Below the pieces are notes generated by a model. The model did no database searches and was not told where the DNA came from. It saw nothing but the letters and a program-made list of their open reading frames with translations. This document shows, piece after piece, positions 1 to 12,096 of a DNA stretch of 64,000 nucleotides. A program made the translations under genes and the position numbers. Within the stretch, counting starts at the first letter, position 1, and each line of letters starts with the position of its first letter. This DNA is from Deinococcus aerophilus (GTDB lineage Bacteria; Deinococcota; Deinococci; Deinococcales; Deinococcaceae): the NCBI RefSeq assembly GCF_014647075.1, contig NZ_BMOM01000004.1, positions 124,001 to 188,000 of the forward strand. Reading direction: 5' to 3'.

Positions 1-828
1 GGCGTTGACCCGCCCCTGCACGTCGTGGGCTTCCTCGGCCCAGAACAATGACTGCCGGAACATGGTCCCGGCCTGTTCCAGCTGCCGCTGTTCCAGATGC
101 ACCTGACCCAGGTTGTCGTGCAGGTCGATCAGCTGCGGTTTCAGGTCGTGCTCGCGGGCCAGCGCCACGGCGTGCAACAGGGTAGCGGTGGACTCGGCGT
201 GGTGGGCCAGATTCTTGTGGGCCAGCCCGATCATGCCCAGCGCGGCGACCTCGGTTTCCAGGTCGCCGCAGCGCCGGGCCTGTTCCAGCCCGGTTTCCAG
301 CAGAGACAGGGCCTGGGCAGGCTGGCCCATGTTGAGGAAGATGTTTCCCAGATTCACGCTGCAGGCCGCACGCAGCTCGTCGGGAATCTCGGTGTACTGG
401 TCGCCCAGCTGCTGACAGGCGTGCAGGCTGGCCAGGGCGTCGGCGTAGACACCCAGGTTGCCCCACAGCAGTCCGATGTTGTTCAGGCAGTACGCCTGCA
501 TGACCCGGTCGCCGCTGCGGGCCCGCAGCTCGGCCTCACGCCCCTGGGCCTGCACCGCGACGTTGAAGCGTCCGCAGCGCTGGGCCGCGTGGGCGAGCAG
601 CGACAGCGCCACGATCTCCTGCGCGTCGTCCTCCTGCTCGCGTGCGGCGCGGGCGAACAGCGTGGCGGCGTCCAGCAGTTCGGCTTCCCGCCCGTCCAGC
701 AACAGGTCGTCACAGCGCTGGGCGTGCGCTGCGACGCTGGCAGCGGGCGAGGCCTGATCGGCCAGTTCGCCGGGCTGCAGTTCTGTCCGGCCCACGGTCT
801 GCAGCGCTTCAATCTTGGGGGACAGCAT
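1..828 (-). CDS. TPR-repeat protein (3' end outside window)
   Basis: The gene starts at an ATG behind a clear AGGAGGT site and runs off the left edge, so only the first 276 residues are visible. They form at least four tetratricopeptide-type helical pairs, for example around NNIGLLWGNLG, NLGNIFLNMGQ, MIGLAHKNL and DNLGQVHLEQ, so this is a protein-interaction scaffold. The start lies 20 bases inside the end of the upstream GGDEF-like gene, in another frame, so the two are translationally coupled and probably act together. Deinococcus has many TPR proteins carrying a C-terminal GGDEF domain, and the unseen end could be one; that is inference. There is no signal peptide. Confidence 0.85.
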   Translation of the reverse strand, partial: MLSPKIEALQTVGRTELQPGELADQASPAASVAAHAQRCDDLLLDGREAELLDAATLFARAAREQEDDAQEIVALSLLAHAAQRCGRFNVAVQAQGREAELRARSGDRVMQAYCLNNIGLLWGNLGVYADALASLHACQQLGDQYTEIPDELRAACSVNLGNIFLNMGQPAQALSLLETGLEQARRCGDLETEVAALGMIGLAHKNLAHHAESTATLLHAVALAREHDLKPQLIDLHDNLGQVHLEQRQLEQAGTMFRQSLFWAEEAHDVQGRVNA

Positions 829-2836
829 CTGACCTCCTGCGGGTCGGGGCGGGAACGGTCAGTGGTCCGAGGTCCTCGAGGGCCGTCCGGAGCAGCTCCG
901 AGGCACTGTCGGCTCCGGTGGGAAACAGCGCCTGCCCCACATGCAAGTTCAGGGCCGGGGTGCGGCCCAGCAGGCCCTCCAGGGCCGAGCGCAGGCGGCC
1001 GGGCCATCCCCGTTTCAGGCGGTCCTGCCGGTCGTCCGGCGGTCCGTCCGGGGGCGCCGCACTACCGGGCGCAGAGCGCAGCAGGACCGCAAAGGTCGCG
1101 CCGTTTAGGCGGTAGGCCCGGTCCTCGGTGCGGCGCACCCCGTTCAGGGTCTGCACCAGCGCCAGGATCGCGTCGTTGCCCCCCGCATACCCGGCGGTCG
1201 CATTCATGAAGCGGATGTTGGCAATCTCGATCAGGTGCAGCGCGAAGCCGCTGCCGTGGCGGGTCGCGAAGGCCACCTCGCGGTGAAGGTCGGCCAGAAA
1301 AGCCTGACGGTTGCCCAGCCCGGTCGATTCGTCGGTCAGGGCGGTGCGCTCCAGGGCCGCGAGCTGCATCTGACGCGCGAGCATCAGCGCCAGCGACTGC
1401 GCGGCGATCTGCAGGAGGGGGCTGGGCAACGCGGCGTGGGCCCTGGAAGGCATGGCCCTGTGTTGGGGGGAGCGCTCCGCCGCTGATCCGTCCGGCGTCT
1501 GGACAGGCCCATCCACCTGAAAGGCGTGCAGGATCAGGACGTCGCCGTCCACCTCGCTGCGAACGGTCCAGCCGTTGTCTGGATACAGGGTCAGGCCTTC
1601 GCCGGTCTGCGCGGCGCCGTCGTGCGTGCCCGCGTCGGGGTCCGGCAGGCCGGGCACATGACAGAAGGTTCCGTCCTGCCGGTAGCAGGCCAGGGCCGGA
1701 GCCGGGGATGCGGGTGTGCCCAGCGGTTGCCAGTGGGCCGCGCAGGCATCGGTACCGGCGAGCTGCGCGAGCAGGGGCAGGCTGAGCGCGAGCAGTTCAG
1801 GCACGCTGCGGGCCGTCTCCATGCGGCGCGAGAGCTGGTTCAGGGCCTCGCTGTGGTGCTGGGCCTGGCGCAATTCCTGGGTGCGCTGGAAGACGCGCTG
1901 TTCCAGCCGGGCATTCAGCTCCCGCAGCTCGCGCTGGGTCTGTTCGCGCAGGGCAGTTTCCTGGCACAGCCGCAGCGCCGGATGGACCAGCGCCGCCACC
2001 GCTTCGAGCTGGGCACGCGCCGTCGCCGGCCAGCGGACCCTGACCGGGCTGATCATGGCCAGCCAGCCCCAGATTTCCCCGGAGCCGCACAGCGGAAGTA
2101 GCGCAGTGGAGCGGTCTTGCCCCCAGCCCTCCCCGTATTCGGCCAGGTCCGTGGTGGGCTGGGGCATGGCCGCCCACTTCAGCTCCGGGTCACCCACCGT
2201 GTTCTGGATGTCCCAGCCGCCCTCCCGGTCCCTGGATGCGCTCATTAACAGGGCGACGCCGGCGACCTGCACCGTTCCTTTCAGCGCCGCGTCGATTTCC
2301 AGCAACACCTCCTCCACGCTCTGGGCCCCCAGCATCCGGCGGCCCAGCTGAAGCACCGTGCGCGCGTCCGGGGACAGGTGGTGGGCGTGGGGCCATGCCT
2401 GCGGCCCATGACGGTCTTCCGGGCACCGGTAGCCTGCGCCGCGGACCGTCTCGATGGTGTCCTCGCCCAGCTTGCGCCGGATACGCCGGACATACACGTC
2501 CACAATCCGGTCGTCGCCCTCAAACGTCAGCCCCCAGACCCGCTCCAGAATGGCGGACCGTGAGAACAGCCGCCCCGGATGACCGTTCAGCACGTCAAAC
2601 AGCGCCTGTTCCTTGGCACTCAGCCCCACGTCGCTCCCGGAGGGTGTGGCTGCCAGAGACGCGAGGAGGCTCACCAGGAGTTCCTGATGGCCGTGAAGTC
2701 CGCACAGGGCGGATGTGGCCGAACGGGGAAAGGAAGGGAGTGTCGCATGGCCTCGCAGGAAAGATGGACGTTCAGGGTGGATCGCCGGCAGCCGGCGCGT
2801 TCGGGCAAAGGTTCTCTCGATATAACTGACCGGCAT
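809..2836 (-). CDS. Winged-helix / GAF / degenerate GGDEF protein
   Basis: Up to 675 residues. About residues 71-140 form an OmpR-type winged helix (LSAKEQALFDVLNGHPG, then DVYVRRIRRKLG and the wing VRGAGYRC) but no receiver domain precedes it. A GAF-like region, a coiled coil near 300-345 (many E, Q and R), a second GAF-like region and a C-terminal GGDEF-fold domain follow. The active-site loop reads RLNGATFAVLL where an active diguanylate cyclase has RLGGDEFAVLL, so catalysis is probably lost. The start is uncertain: a GTG at 2674 with AGGA 7 bases upstream would remove a poorly conserved N-terminus and give 621 residues. Its end overlaps the TPR gene. Likely a cytosolic sensor-regulator; the ligand is unknown. 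Confidence 0.75.
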   Translation of the reverse strand: MPVSYIERTFARTRRLPAIHPERPSFLRGHATLPSFPRSATSALCGLHGHQELLVSLLASLAATPSGSDVGLSAKEQALFDVLNGHPGRLFSRSAILERVWGLTFEGDDRIVDVYVRRIRRKLGEDTIETVRGAGYRCPEDRHGPQAWPHAHHLSPDARTVLQLGRRMLGAQSVEEVLLEIDAALKGTVQVAGVALLMSASRDREGGWDIQNTVGDPELKWAAMPQPTTDLAEYGEGWGQDRSTALLPLCGSGEIWGWLAMISPVRVRWPATARAQLEAVAALVHPALRLCQETALREQTQRELRELNARLEQRVFQRTQELRQAQHHSEALNQLSRRMETARSVPELLALSLPLLAQLAGTDACAAHWQPLGTPASPAPALACYRQDGTFCHVPGLPDPDAGTHDGAAQTGEGLTLYPDNGWTVRSEVDGDVLILHAFQVDGPVQTPDGSAAERSPQHRAMPSRAHAALPSPLLQIAAQSLALMLARQMQLAALERTALTDESTGLGNRQAFLADLHREVAFATRHGSGFALHLIEIANIRFMNATAGYAGGNDAILALVQTLNGVRRTEDRAYRLNGATFAVLLRSAPGSAAPPDGPPDDRQDRLKRGWPGRLRSALEGLLGRTPALNLHVGQALFPTGADSASELLRTALEDLGPLTVPAPTRRRSDAVPQD

Positions 2837-2972
2837 TCTGCCAATCCCCCGCTTACAGTTCTCTCTCCGTGCTGCACGGACGCGACATAAATTTTGCGGC
2901 GCAATTCTTCACAATGTGGGACAGGTGGGAATACGGGCGCTCGCTTCCTTTCCGCCGGCTCAGGATGGGCCG

Positions 2973-3758
2973 TCAACGGGTGAGGGCGTCATCCGACAGC
3001 AGAAATTCCAGCACCCGGTCACGCATGGCGCGGCTGGTGTAGTGGCCGACCCCCGGCAGGACCGCTTCGTGAAAGTGGTTGCTGCGGCCTGCCCGGGCGT
3101 AAGCGCCGTGCAATGCCGTCGCCGTTGGAACATGGTGTGCGCTTGGCCCGAACACCGGGTCGCTGTCGCCGCTCGCCAGCAGCAGCGGAATGTGCGGGAA
3201 GTCGTCCGCATGGGTGATGGGCCGGTTGTCCTCCAGAAAGGTTCGCAGCTCGCTGCGGTGGACCTCCGGTTCCTCCCACACGCCGGAGGTGATCAGGGCC
3301 GCTGCCCGCCTGACCCGCGTTTCGGTACGGGCCAGGGTCAGGGCCACGTAGCCGCCCATGCTGGAGCCGACCACGAACGCCGGCAGCGGCCCGAGGCGGT
3401 CGGCCAGCGCGTCCAGCAGGGCCGGAGCCTCGGCCACCGTACGGCGCACACTTTCCCAGACATACTCGCGGGCATTCAGGCCGGGCGGCGCGTCGGCTTG
3501 CCGTTCGCCGTGCAGGGCGGCGTCCGGAACCACCACGGCCACGCCGCGTGCGGCCAGGTCCGCATACACGCCCAGCTTGCCTTCCTTGGTGGCCCAGGCT
3601 CCGTGGTAGACCGGGCACACGGCCCGAACGGCCTCGCCCTCCGGCGGCAATTCCAGCAGACAGGGAATGCCGGCCAGAACGTGCCGCTCGATGCGGTAGG
3701 GCCGCCCGTTCACCGTGGGTGTGGCGTGCGGGTCAGCTGCCTGAAAGGTGCGGGTCAT
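2973..3758 (-). CDS. Alpha/beta hydrolase (esterase-like)
   Basis: 261 residues. The nucleophile elbow is GSSMGG, the likely acid is the Asp in SGDSDPVFG and the likely His is in GVGHYTS, so the catalytic triad is complete. There is no signal peptide, so it is cytosolic. The start overlaps the stop of the upstream histidine phosphatase by four bases (ATGA), making it the third gene of a DinB-phosphatase-hydrolase unit. It resembles prolyl-oligopeptidase-like or acyl esterase hydrolases; the substrate is unknown. Confidence 0.85.
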   Translation of the reverse strand: MTRTFQAADPHATPTVNGRPYRIERHVLAGIPCLLELPPEGEAVRAVCPVYHGAWATKEGKLGVYADLAARGVAVVVPDAALHGERQADAPPGLNAREYVWESVRRTVAEAPALLDALADRLGPLPAFVVGSSMGGYVALTLARTETRVRRAAALITSGVWEEPEVHRSELRTFLEDNRPITHADDFPHIPLLLASGDSDPVFGPSAHHVPTATALHGAYARAGRSNHFHEAVLPGVGHYTSRAMRDRVLEFLLSDDALTR

Positions 3759-4273
3759 GGGCACGGTATACGTGAAGCGGGCCCATCCGCGTTCCAGCGC
3801 CACACATCGGGATTCTTGAGGTTTGCCCAGCCGGTGTAGTCCAGCTCCAGCGTCAGGGCGAGCAGATTGCCGTGGGTAAACACGGCGGTCATGCCGTGAG
3901 GGTCGCGGGCCCCGGCCAGGGTAGCGGTCGCCCGCGCCCGCGCCGCGGGGCCGGATTCGCCGCCGGGCAGACACAGGTCCGGATCGCTGAAGCTCTCGCG
4001 CAGCCGGTCCTGCCAGTCGGCGCGGTCGGTCCCGGACAGCACCCGCTCGGTCAGGCGTTCGTCGGTTTCGATGCTCAGGCCGAGCCGCTGCGCCAGAGGC
4101 CGCGCCGTGTCCACTGCCCGCACCCACGGACTGCTGACGATGCGGGTGATGCCCAGGGGGACCAGCCGGGGCGCCAGCCGCCGCGCCGCTTCCTCGCCCT
4201 CGGGGGTCAGCGGCGCGTTCGGGGCCTGTCCGGCGGCCCTGGCGTGCCGGATCAGCAGAAAGTCGCCGCTCAT
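3755..4273 (-). CDS. Histidine phosphatase family protein
   Basis: 172 residues of the phosphoglycerate-mutase-like fold. The N-terminal phosphate-binding motif is LLIRHARA, carrying RHA rather than the commoner RHG. SPWVRAVDTA holds the second Arg, and VFTHGN near the end holds the second catalytic His. It should be an active phosphomonoesterase; substrate unknown. The start is the ATG overlapping the DinB stop (positions 4270-4273), and its own stop overlaps the hydrolase start, so three genes are coupled. Confidence 0.85.
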   Translation of the reverse strand: MSGDFLLIRHARAAGQAPNAPLTPEGEEAARRLAPRLVPLGITRIVSSPWVRAVDTARPLAQRLGLSIETDERLTERVLSGTDRADWQDRLRESFSDPDLCLPGGESGPAARARATATLAGARDPHGMTAVFTHGNLLALTLELDYTGWANLKNPDVWRWNADGPASRIPCP

Positions 4274-4803
4274 CCTGTTTCTCCCTGGCTCGCTTGTTTT
4301 CTCAGGATGCGGATCTGGCCCCGGTGGCTTACCTCGTCCTCCATAACGTGAAACCAGGCCCAGTGGTGGTTCATGGCCTCGAATCCGGGGACGGTCAGCC
4401 GGGACGCGAGCCACCGATCATCTTTGCCACCAAAGGCCTTCAAGGTGGCGGCGCGGGAGGCCTCCAGTTCGGCGAGCAATCCGTTCAGGCTCTGGCCGGT
4501 GGGGGGCGGTGGGCCTTCTGTGCCCATGGACAGGGCGCCCAGCATGGCGGGATCGGCTTCTTCGTAGGCACGCTCCTCAAACGAGACGTGGTGGTACAGC
4601 CGGTCCACCGCCGCGATGTGCGCCAGCAGCATCCCGATGGAGTTGCTGAAGCCCTGCGGCACGGCGTCCAGCTGCTGGGTGGTCAGGCCCTGGACCGCGT
4701 GCAGGGTCGTCATTCGGGCGTAGTTCATCATCTGCACCAGCACGCTGATCTGAGGCGTGTACCGGGCATCCGGCTCTATGTGGGCCCAGGAGTCGTTGGA
4801 CAT
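4270..4803 (-). CDS. DinB family protein
   Basis: 177 residues, a four-helix DinB/YfiT-like bundle. The candidate metal-binding histidines are seen in LLAHIAAVDRLYHH and EDEVSHRGQIRIL. The family includes thiol-dependent metalloenzymes (bacillithiol or mycothiol transferases) and is expanded in Deinococcus; the actual reaction is unknown. TACACT ends six bases before the ATG and there is no Shine-Dalgarno site, so the mRNA is probably leaderless. It is the first gene of a three-gene overlap operon. Confidence 0.85.
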   Translation of the reverse strand: MSNDSWAHIEPDARYTPQISVLVQMMNYARMTTLHAVQGLTTQQLDAVPQGFSNSIGMLLAHIAAVDRLYHHVSFEERAYEEADPAMLGALSMGTEGPPPPTGQSLNGLLAELEASRAATLKAFGGKDDRWLASRLTVPGFEAMNHHWAWFHVMEDEVSHRGQIRILRKQASQGETG

Positions 4804-4809
4804 GCAGGA

Positions 4810-4815
4810 AGTGTA
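4810..4815 (-). promoter_or_regulatory. -10 box, DinB gene (leaderless)
   Basis: TACACT, six bases before the ATG; no ribosome site. Confidence 0.55.
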
Positions 4816-4864
4816 AGGGGCGTGGTTTCTCTCGGCGGACGCACCTGCGACCGGCCGGTGCGCG

Positions 4865-6243
<1,379 letters not shown>

Positions 6244-6247
<4 letters not shown>

Positions 6248-6366
6248 GAAACGTTCTCTCCGGTGATTGGCCGCAGGTGGGGGTGAGAAGGCAGCACCGG
6301 CTTTTCTTGCCGGGGGGATTCCTGGCCCTGCCACATGACGAAAAAGACCGGTGAAAGCAGGCTCAT
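6244..6366 (-). CDS. Possible 40-residue coupled small ORF
   Basis: The ATG overlaps the TGA of the upstream permease, and its own TGA overlaps the GTG of the FAD oxidoreductase, so it fills the gap exactly. The product would start MSLLSPVFFVMWQGQES and end in a polar, proline-rich tail; the start is mildly hydrophobic. AAAGG sits directly against the ATG, too close for a normal site, so translation would depend on coupling. It could be a real microprotein, or simply a way of carrying ribosomes across the gap. Confidence 0.3.
6256..6261 (-). promoter_or_regulatory. Ribosome binding site deciding the GTG start of the FAD oxidoreductase
   Basis: GGAGAG on the minus strand, eight bases before the GTG at 6247. 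It favours this start over an in-frame upstream ATG at 6334 that would add a low-complexity tail. Confidence 0.6.
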
Positions 6367-7281
6367 CCTTTCACCGCTCCCTCCAGGCCCTTCATGAAAT
6401 ACTTCTGCCCGAAGGCAAAGACGATCAGAATGGGGATGATGGTGATCACCGCGCCCGCCATCACCGCGCGGCTGTTGGTGGAAAAGGTGCCGCTGAGTTC
6501 CAGCAGGCCCGCCGAGAGCGGCAGCAGGTTCTTGTCGGGCAGCATGATGCGCGCCCACAGAAACGAGTTCCAGTATGCCACGAATTCCAGGATGGCGAAG
6601 GCCGCGATGGTGGGCGTTGCCAGCGGCAGCATGATGCGCCGCCAGATGGTCAGCTCAGGGGCGCCGTCGATGCGCGCGGCCTCGATCAGCTCCTGCGGAA
6701 TGCCCAGGTACGCCTGCCGCAGCAGAAACAGCCCCACGATGGAGGCCAGCCCCGGCAGCACCACCGCGAGGTACTGCCGGACCGCGTCGATCACCGGGTT
6801 GGTCTGTTGCAGCAGCCCCAGCTTGATGGTGGTGATGTAGTTGACGATCAGCCCCGACTCGTTGGGCAGGACCATCAGTGCCAGGATGGCGTAGAAGATC
6901 AGGTCACGGCCCGGAAAACGCATCTTCGCCAGCGGGTAGGCGGCCAGGGTGGCCAGCGTGACCGTCAGGGACACGCCCAGCGTGCAGATGATCAGGCTGT
7001 TGAGGATCAGCCGCCAGAACGGCACGGTGGTGCCCTTCCACATCTCGGCGTAGTTGCGCAGGCCCACCGCCTGGGGCACGATCTTGGCCTCATAGATGTT
7101 GCCGGTCGGCTCGAGACTGGTAATGAGGGTCCAGTAGAACGGATACAGCATGATCAGGGCGATGGCGATCAGCACGGTGTAGGCCAGCAGATCGGTCAGG
7201 CGGCGGCGCTGCCTGCGCCGGGCCTTGAGCCGGGCGGCGGCGGCGGCAAACGAATCGGGCTGAACGGGTGCGGGGCGCGTC

Positions 7282-7289
<8 letters not shown>
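6363..7289 (-). CDS. Carbohydrate ABC transporter permease, MalG type
   Basis: 308 residues with about six membrane segments. The cytoplasmic EAA loop reads EAARIDGAPELTIWRRIMLP, the ATPase-docking motif of CUT1 sugar importers. The N-terminus is a basic cytoplasmic stretch before the first membrane helix. Its start overlaps the end of the partner permease by eight bases. No binding protein or ATPase gene is adjacent, so both must be encoded elsewhere; the sugar-binding protein at 22952-24205 is one candidate. Confidence 0.9.
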
Positions 7290-8214
<925 letters not shown>

Positions 8215-8221
8215 GGGGGGA

Positions 8222-8227
8222 AGTGTA
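8222..8227 (-). promoter_or_regulatory. -10 box, MalF-type permease gene (leaderless)
   Basis: TACACT, seven bases before the ATG, with a run of C between and no ribosome site. Confidence 0.6.
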
Positions 8228-8403
8228 GCGAAAGACAGGAAGTTGGTCGTGCAAAGACGTGCAACAGGGACAGGATTCCTTGCCCCGGCGGTGGGACCGC
8301 CTGGACGGCGGGTCCGAACCTTGCCCCCTGACCGGTAAGCCATGAAAAAGCCCCCGCCCACAGGGAACGGAGACTGATTTTACGCAAGCTGGACGTTCAG
8401 ACC

Positions 8404-8652
8404 TTAGTGTCCGTCTCCATCCTGCGCTTCGCGCTTGCCCTCGTCGTAGCTGGCGTGGGCCTCTTTGTTGTGAACTTCCGCCTTGGCGCGGTCCTCCATG
8501 GCCTTGGCCTTGTCGCCGGCGTTTTCCATGGTGCTGCCTCCCACCTTGGATGCCAGGTCATGTCCGGCGGCGCGGGCGCGGTCGGCCCCCTCATTGATCT
8601 TGGCCTTGGCGGAATCCAGCATGTTCCCGGCGGTGCTCTTGTCATCGCTCAT
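8404..8652 (-). CDS. Small hydrophilic LEA/CsbD-like protein
   Basis: 82 residues, strongly charged and rich in Ala, Lys, Asp, Glu and Gly, without Cys, Pro or Trp. Repeated A-K-A patterns (DSAKAKINEGADRARAAG, DKAKAMEDRAKAEVHNK) would form amphipathic helices. This composition is typical of hydrophilins or LEA-like stress proteins. The start has a strong AGGAGGT site six bases upstream. It stands alone, divergent from isocitrate dehydrogenase. I infer a desiccation or oxidative stress role; no enzyme function is expected. Confidence 0.75.
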   Translation of the reverse strand: MSDDKSTAGNMLDSAKAKINEGADRARAAGHDLASKVGGSTMENAGDKAKAMEDRAKAEVHNKEAHASYDEGKREAQDGDGH

Positions 8653-8868
8653 TGAATGACCTCCTGAAGTGTGAATTTCCGTTTGGGGAAGTTCCCGTTG
8701 GGATTTCACCAAGCTGCCGCGCCGGCCACCGGCTGTGGTGAGTCCGGGCTTCAGGACAGGCCACGTTTGGGTGACCTTTTCTGAAGCCAACCCTCATGCG
8801 GCAATTTGGACCCGGCACAAACCCGGTCAGTAACACGCGCATCCGCCGCATGTCATGGCCGGGCGCGT

Positions 8869-8874
8869 TAGATT
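8869..8874 (+). promoter_or_regulatory. -10 box, icd (leaderless)
   Basis: TAGATT, seven bases before the ATG. Confidence 0.6.
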
Positions 8875-8881
8875 GGCCGTT

Positions 8882-10126
<1,245 letters not shown>

Positions 10127-10252
10127 GACAGGCAGTTGAAAGGGGCCGGGGCGCAAGCCTGCGGCTCCTTTTCCGTTCTGCAGAGAAGAGAGGCGGGGGC
10201 GACGGCCCTGCCACACTGCCCGCGCCGTGCCCACCCCGCGCATCCCCTGCAC

Positions 10253-10258
10253 TATCCT
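10253..10258 (+). promoter_or_regulatory. -10 box, small membrane protein gene
   Basis: TATCCT, six bases before the ATG. Confidence 0.5.
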
Positions 10259-10264
10259 GCCCGC

Positions 10265-10558
10265 ATGGCACGGCTGATCCTGGCAATCCTGGGCGTGGTC
10301 CTTCTGGCGGTGGTGTCCCTGGCGCTGGTGTGGCTGCTGGGGCAGGTGCTCGTGGGGCTGGGGGTATTTGTGGTGGGCCTGGCCGCCGTGTTGTCGCGGC
10401 TGCTGTGGTTCCTGATCGTGGCAGGCGCGCTGGCCGGGCTGGTGTACTTTCTGGCCAGCGCGTGGCGGCCCTCGGTCCGGGCGGGCGGCGCGGGAGAGGA
10501 CCAGTCGGAACCCACACCGCTCCGCACCTCACCGGCTCCCCACAAGCCCCGGCCATGA
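10265..10558 (+). CDS. Small membrane protein
   Basis: 97 residues, unrecognised. Three hydrophobic stretches (starting MARLILAILGVVLLAVV, then LLGQVLVGLGVFVVGLAAVL and LLWFLIVAGALAGLVYFL) are followed by a polar proline-rich tail, so it is probably an inner-membrane protein. TATCCT ends six bases before the ATG. Its stop overlaps the methyltransferase start (ATGA), so the two are cotranslated. Confidence 0.7.
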   Translation: MARLILAILGVVLLAVVSLALVWLLGQVLVGLGVFVVGLAAVLSRLLWFLIVAGALAGLVYFLASAWRPSVRAGGAGEDQSEPTPLRTSPAPHKPRP

Positions 10559-11322
10559 GCCATGCGGACCGCTTTCTGGGCCGGGCCGGAGTGTACGCGG
10601 CCGCCCGTCCGGAGTATCCGGCGGCGCTGGGCGGGTGGTTGGGAGGACTGGGTCTGCTCGCGGGCCGGGTGGCGGATGTGGGGGCGGGCACCGGTCTGTT
10701 CACGCGGTTGCTGCTCGCGCACGGCACGGGTCCCGGATTCGCGGTGGACGCCGTGGAGCCCAATCCGGACATGCGTGCCCGGCTGGAGGGGAGCCTGGAG
10801 CCGGAGGTGGCCGCCGGTCGCCTGAGCGTGCGGGCCGGAACCTCGGAGGCCACGGGGCTGCCCGCACGCTCGGTGTCGCTGATCACGGCCGCGCAGGCGG
10901 CCCACTGGTTCGCTCCGGTCCCCACGCTGCGTGAATTCCGGCGGGTGCTGAGGCCCGGCGGGCGCATCCTGTTCGTCTGGAACGACTGGCGCGGCGTGCA
11001 GACGCCCTTCAATGCCGCCTACCGTGAGGTCGTGGCCGGGTTCAGCCGCGAGGACGGCGAACTCCTCTCGCGGGTGCCCGAGTCGGAACTGCCCGGCTTC
11101 ATGCCGGGCGGCTTCGAGGTCCGGACCTTCGAGAATCCGGTGCGTTTCACCCGTGAGCGTCTGCACGCGCTGGCGGGCAGCGTCAGCTATCTGCCTGCGC
11201 CGGACGCCCCGGAGTTCTCGGCGATGACGCGGCGGCTCGACGGGGCCTTTGAGAGGTATGGAGTGGACGGTCAGGTCACGTTGACCTACTGCACGCACGC
11301 CTTCCTGGGCCGGCTGGACTGA
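10555..11322 (+). CDS. Class I SAM-dependent methyltransferase
   Basis: 255 residues. Motif I is VADVGAGTGLFTRLLL, the acidic end of strand 2 is VEPNPDM, and ITAAQAAHWF followed by LRPGGRILFVWND is the typical UbiE/Methyltransf_11 pattern. The substrate is unknown; small-molecule methyltransferases of this type are diverse. The start is fixed by the ATGA overlap with the membrane protein gene. Confidence 0.88.
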   Translation: MSHADRFLGRAGVYAAARPEYPAALGGWLGGLGLLAGRVADVGAGTGLFTRLLLAHGTGPGFAVDAVEPNPDMRARLEGSLEPEVAAGRLSVRAGTSEATGLPARSVSLITAAQAAHWFAPVPTLREFRRVLRPGGRILFVWNDWRGVQTPFNAAYREVVAGFSREDGELLSRVPESELPGFMPGGFEVRTFENPVRFTRERLHALAGSVSYLPAPDAPEFSAMTRRLDGAFERYGVDGQVTLTYCTHAFLGRLD

Positions 11323-11342
11323 GCCGCCTGTCCCCGGCCTGC

Positions 11343-11348
11343 TAGCCT
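11343..11348 (+). promoter_or_regulatory. -10 box, GNAT-like/DUF1999-type gene
   Basis: TAGCCT, six bases before the ATG. Confidence 0.5.
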
Positions 11349-11354
11349 GCGGCC

Positions 11355-11867
11355 ATGCGTTACCGAGTCTTCAACGAACAGGATTACGCGGCCTTGCAGG
11401 CGCTCGACCTCGACATCCAGCGCCATCTGGATTCTGCCTTCGATGGCCTCCCCGAACGCGAGCGCCAGGGCCGCCTGCATACCAGTCTGCCCGCCCTGAA
11501 ATTCTATGAGCGCAGCGAGCACTCCTTCGTGGCCGAGGAGGGCATCGACGAGACGGGCAAGGTCCTGCGGGGCTTTGCCTTTGCGCAGCCGGTGTGGCAG
11601 GGCGACCGGCCCATCGTGCTTGTCCGTACTGTCAGCGTGTTTCCGGGGGCCCCGGCCGAGACGGCCAGCAGCCTGCTGCACGCCGTGATCAAGAGTGCCT
11701 ACGACGCAGCCGTGTATGAGGTGCATTTTCCGGTTCCCCCGGCGCTGGAGCAGGCGGCCGGCGCGGAGCAGGCCGTCACCGTGGGGGCGTATGCGGTGCG
11801 TCACCTGGGGACCCGGCTGGAGACGGCTCCCGGCGCGCCGGACCAGTCTGGAGTGCAGGGCGCATAA
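11355..11867 (+). CDS. GNAT-like / DUF1999-type hypothetical protein
   Basis: 170 residues. The mixed alpha/beta pattern, starting [14 protein letters not shown], is that of an acetyltransferase-like fold, but I do not see a clear acetyl-CoA pyrophosphate loop. I associate it, with modest certainty, with the DUF1999 family described from Thermus. TAGCCT ends six bases before the ATG, so it probably has its own leaderless promoter. The stop TAA overlaps a downstream ATG (TAATG). Confidence 0.65.
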   Translation: MRYRVFNEQDYAALQALDLDIQRHLDSAFDGLPERERQGRLHTSLPALKFYERSEHSFVAEEGIDETGKVLRGFAFAQPVWQGDRPIVLVRTVSVFPGAPAETASSLLHAVIKSAYDAAVYEVHFPVPPALEQAAGAEQAVTVGAYAVRHLGTRLETAPGAPDQSGVQGA

Positions 11868-11868
11868 T
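11863..11868 (+). promoter_or_regulatory. -10 box, HMA-like gene
   Basis: CATAAT, seven bases before the ATG at 11876, overlapping the previous stop codon. Confidence 0.45.
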
Positions 11869-11875
11869 GGCGGGC

Positions 11876-12091
11876 ATGACGAATTCCGCCACCCGTGTGC
11901 TGCTGGGCGTCCGCGGCATGTCCCGTGAGGCCGGTGAGCGCGTGTCCGCCGCCCTGAAGGACCTGCCCGGCGTTGAGAAGGCCACGCCCGATGAGGGCCA
12001 GATCGAAGTGCATTACGACCCCACCCGCCTGACCGTCATGGATCTGGTGCGTGCCGTGCGTGCCCAGGGCTTCCTGGCCGGGATGCTGTAA
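11876..12091 (+). CDS. Heavy-metal-associated-like domain lacking CxxC
   Basis: 71 residues. The pattern [20 protein letters not shown], then [20 protein letters not shown] and a final helix, matches the beta-alpha-beta HMA chaperone fold. However, the metal loop normally GMxCxxC reads GMSREAG with no cysteine at all, so copper binding is unlikely. CATAAT ends seven bases before this ATG; an alternative ATG at 11867 overlaps the previous stop and would add three residues. Confidence 0.7.
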   Translation: MTNSATRVLLGVRGMSREAGERVSAALKDLPGVEKATPDEGQIEVHYDPTRLTVMDLVRAVRAQGFLAGML

Positions 12092-12096
12092 CCCCG

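Noticed and set aside
2884..2890. GACATAA, a half-site like the Deinococcus radiation/desiccation response motif
   Set aside because: The matching left half (TTATGTC with correct spacing) is absent, so no full palindrome exists. No such motif was found upstream of recN or ligA either.
2973..4127. A 384-codon frame suggesting a phosphatase-hydrolase fusion
   Set aside because: The N-terminal part is a shifted frame over the phosphatase gene; the ATGA overlap at 3755-3758 shows two proteins.
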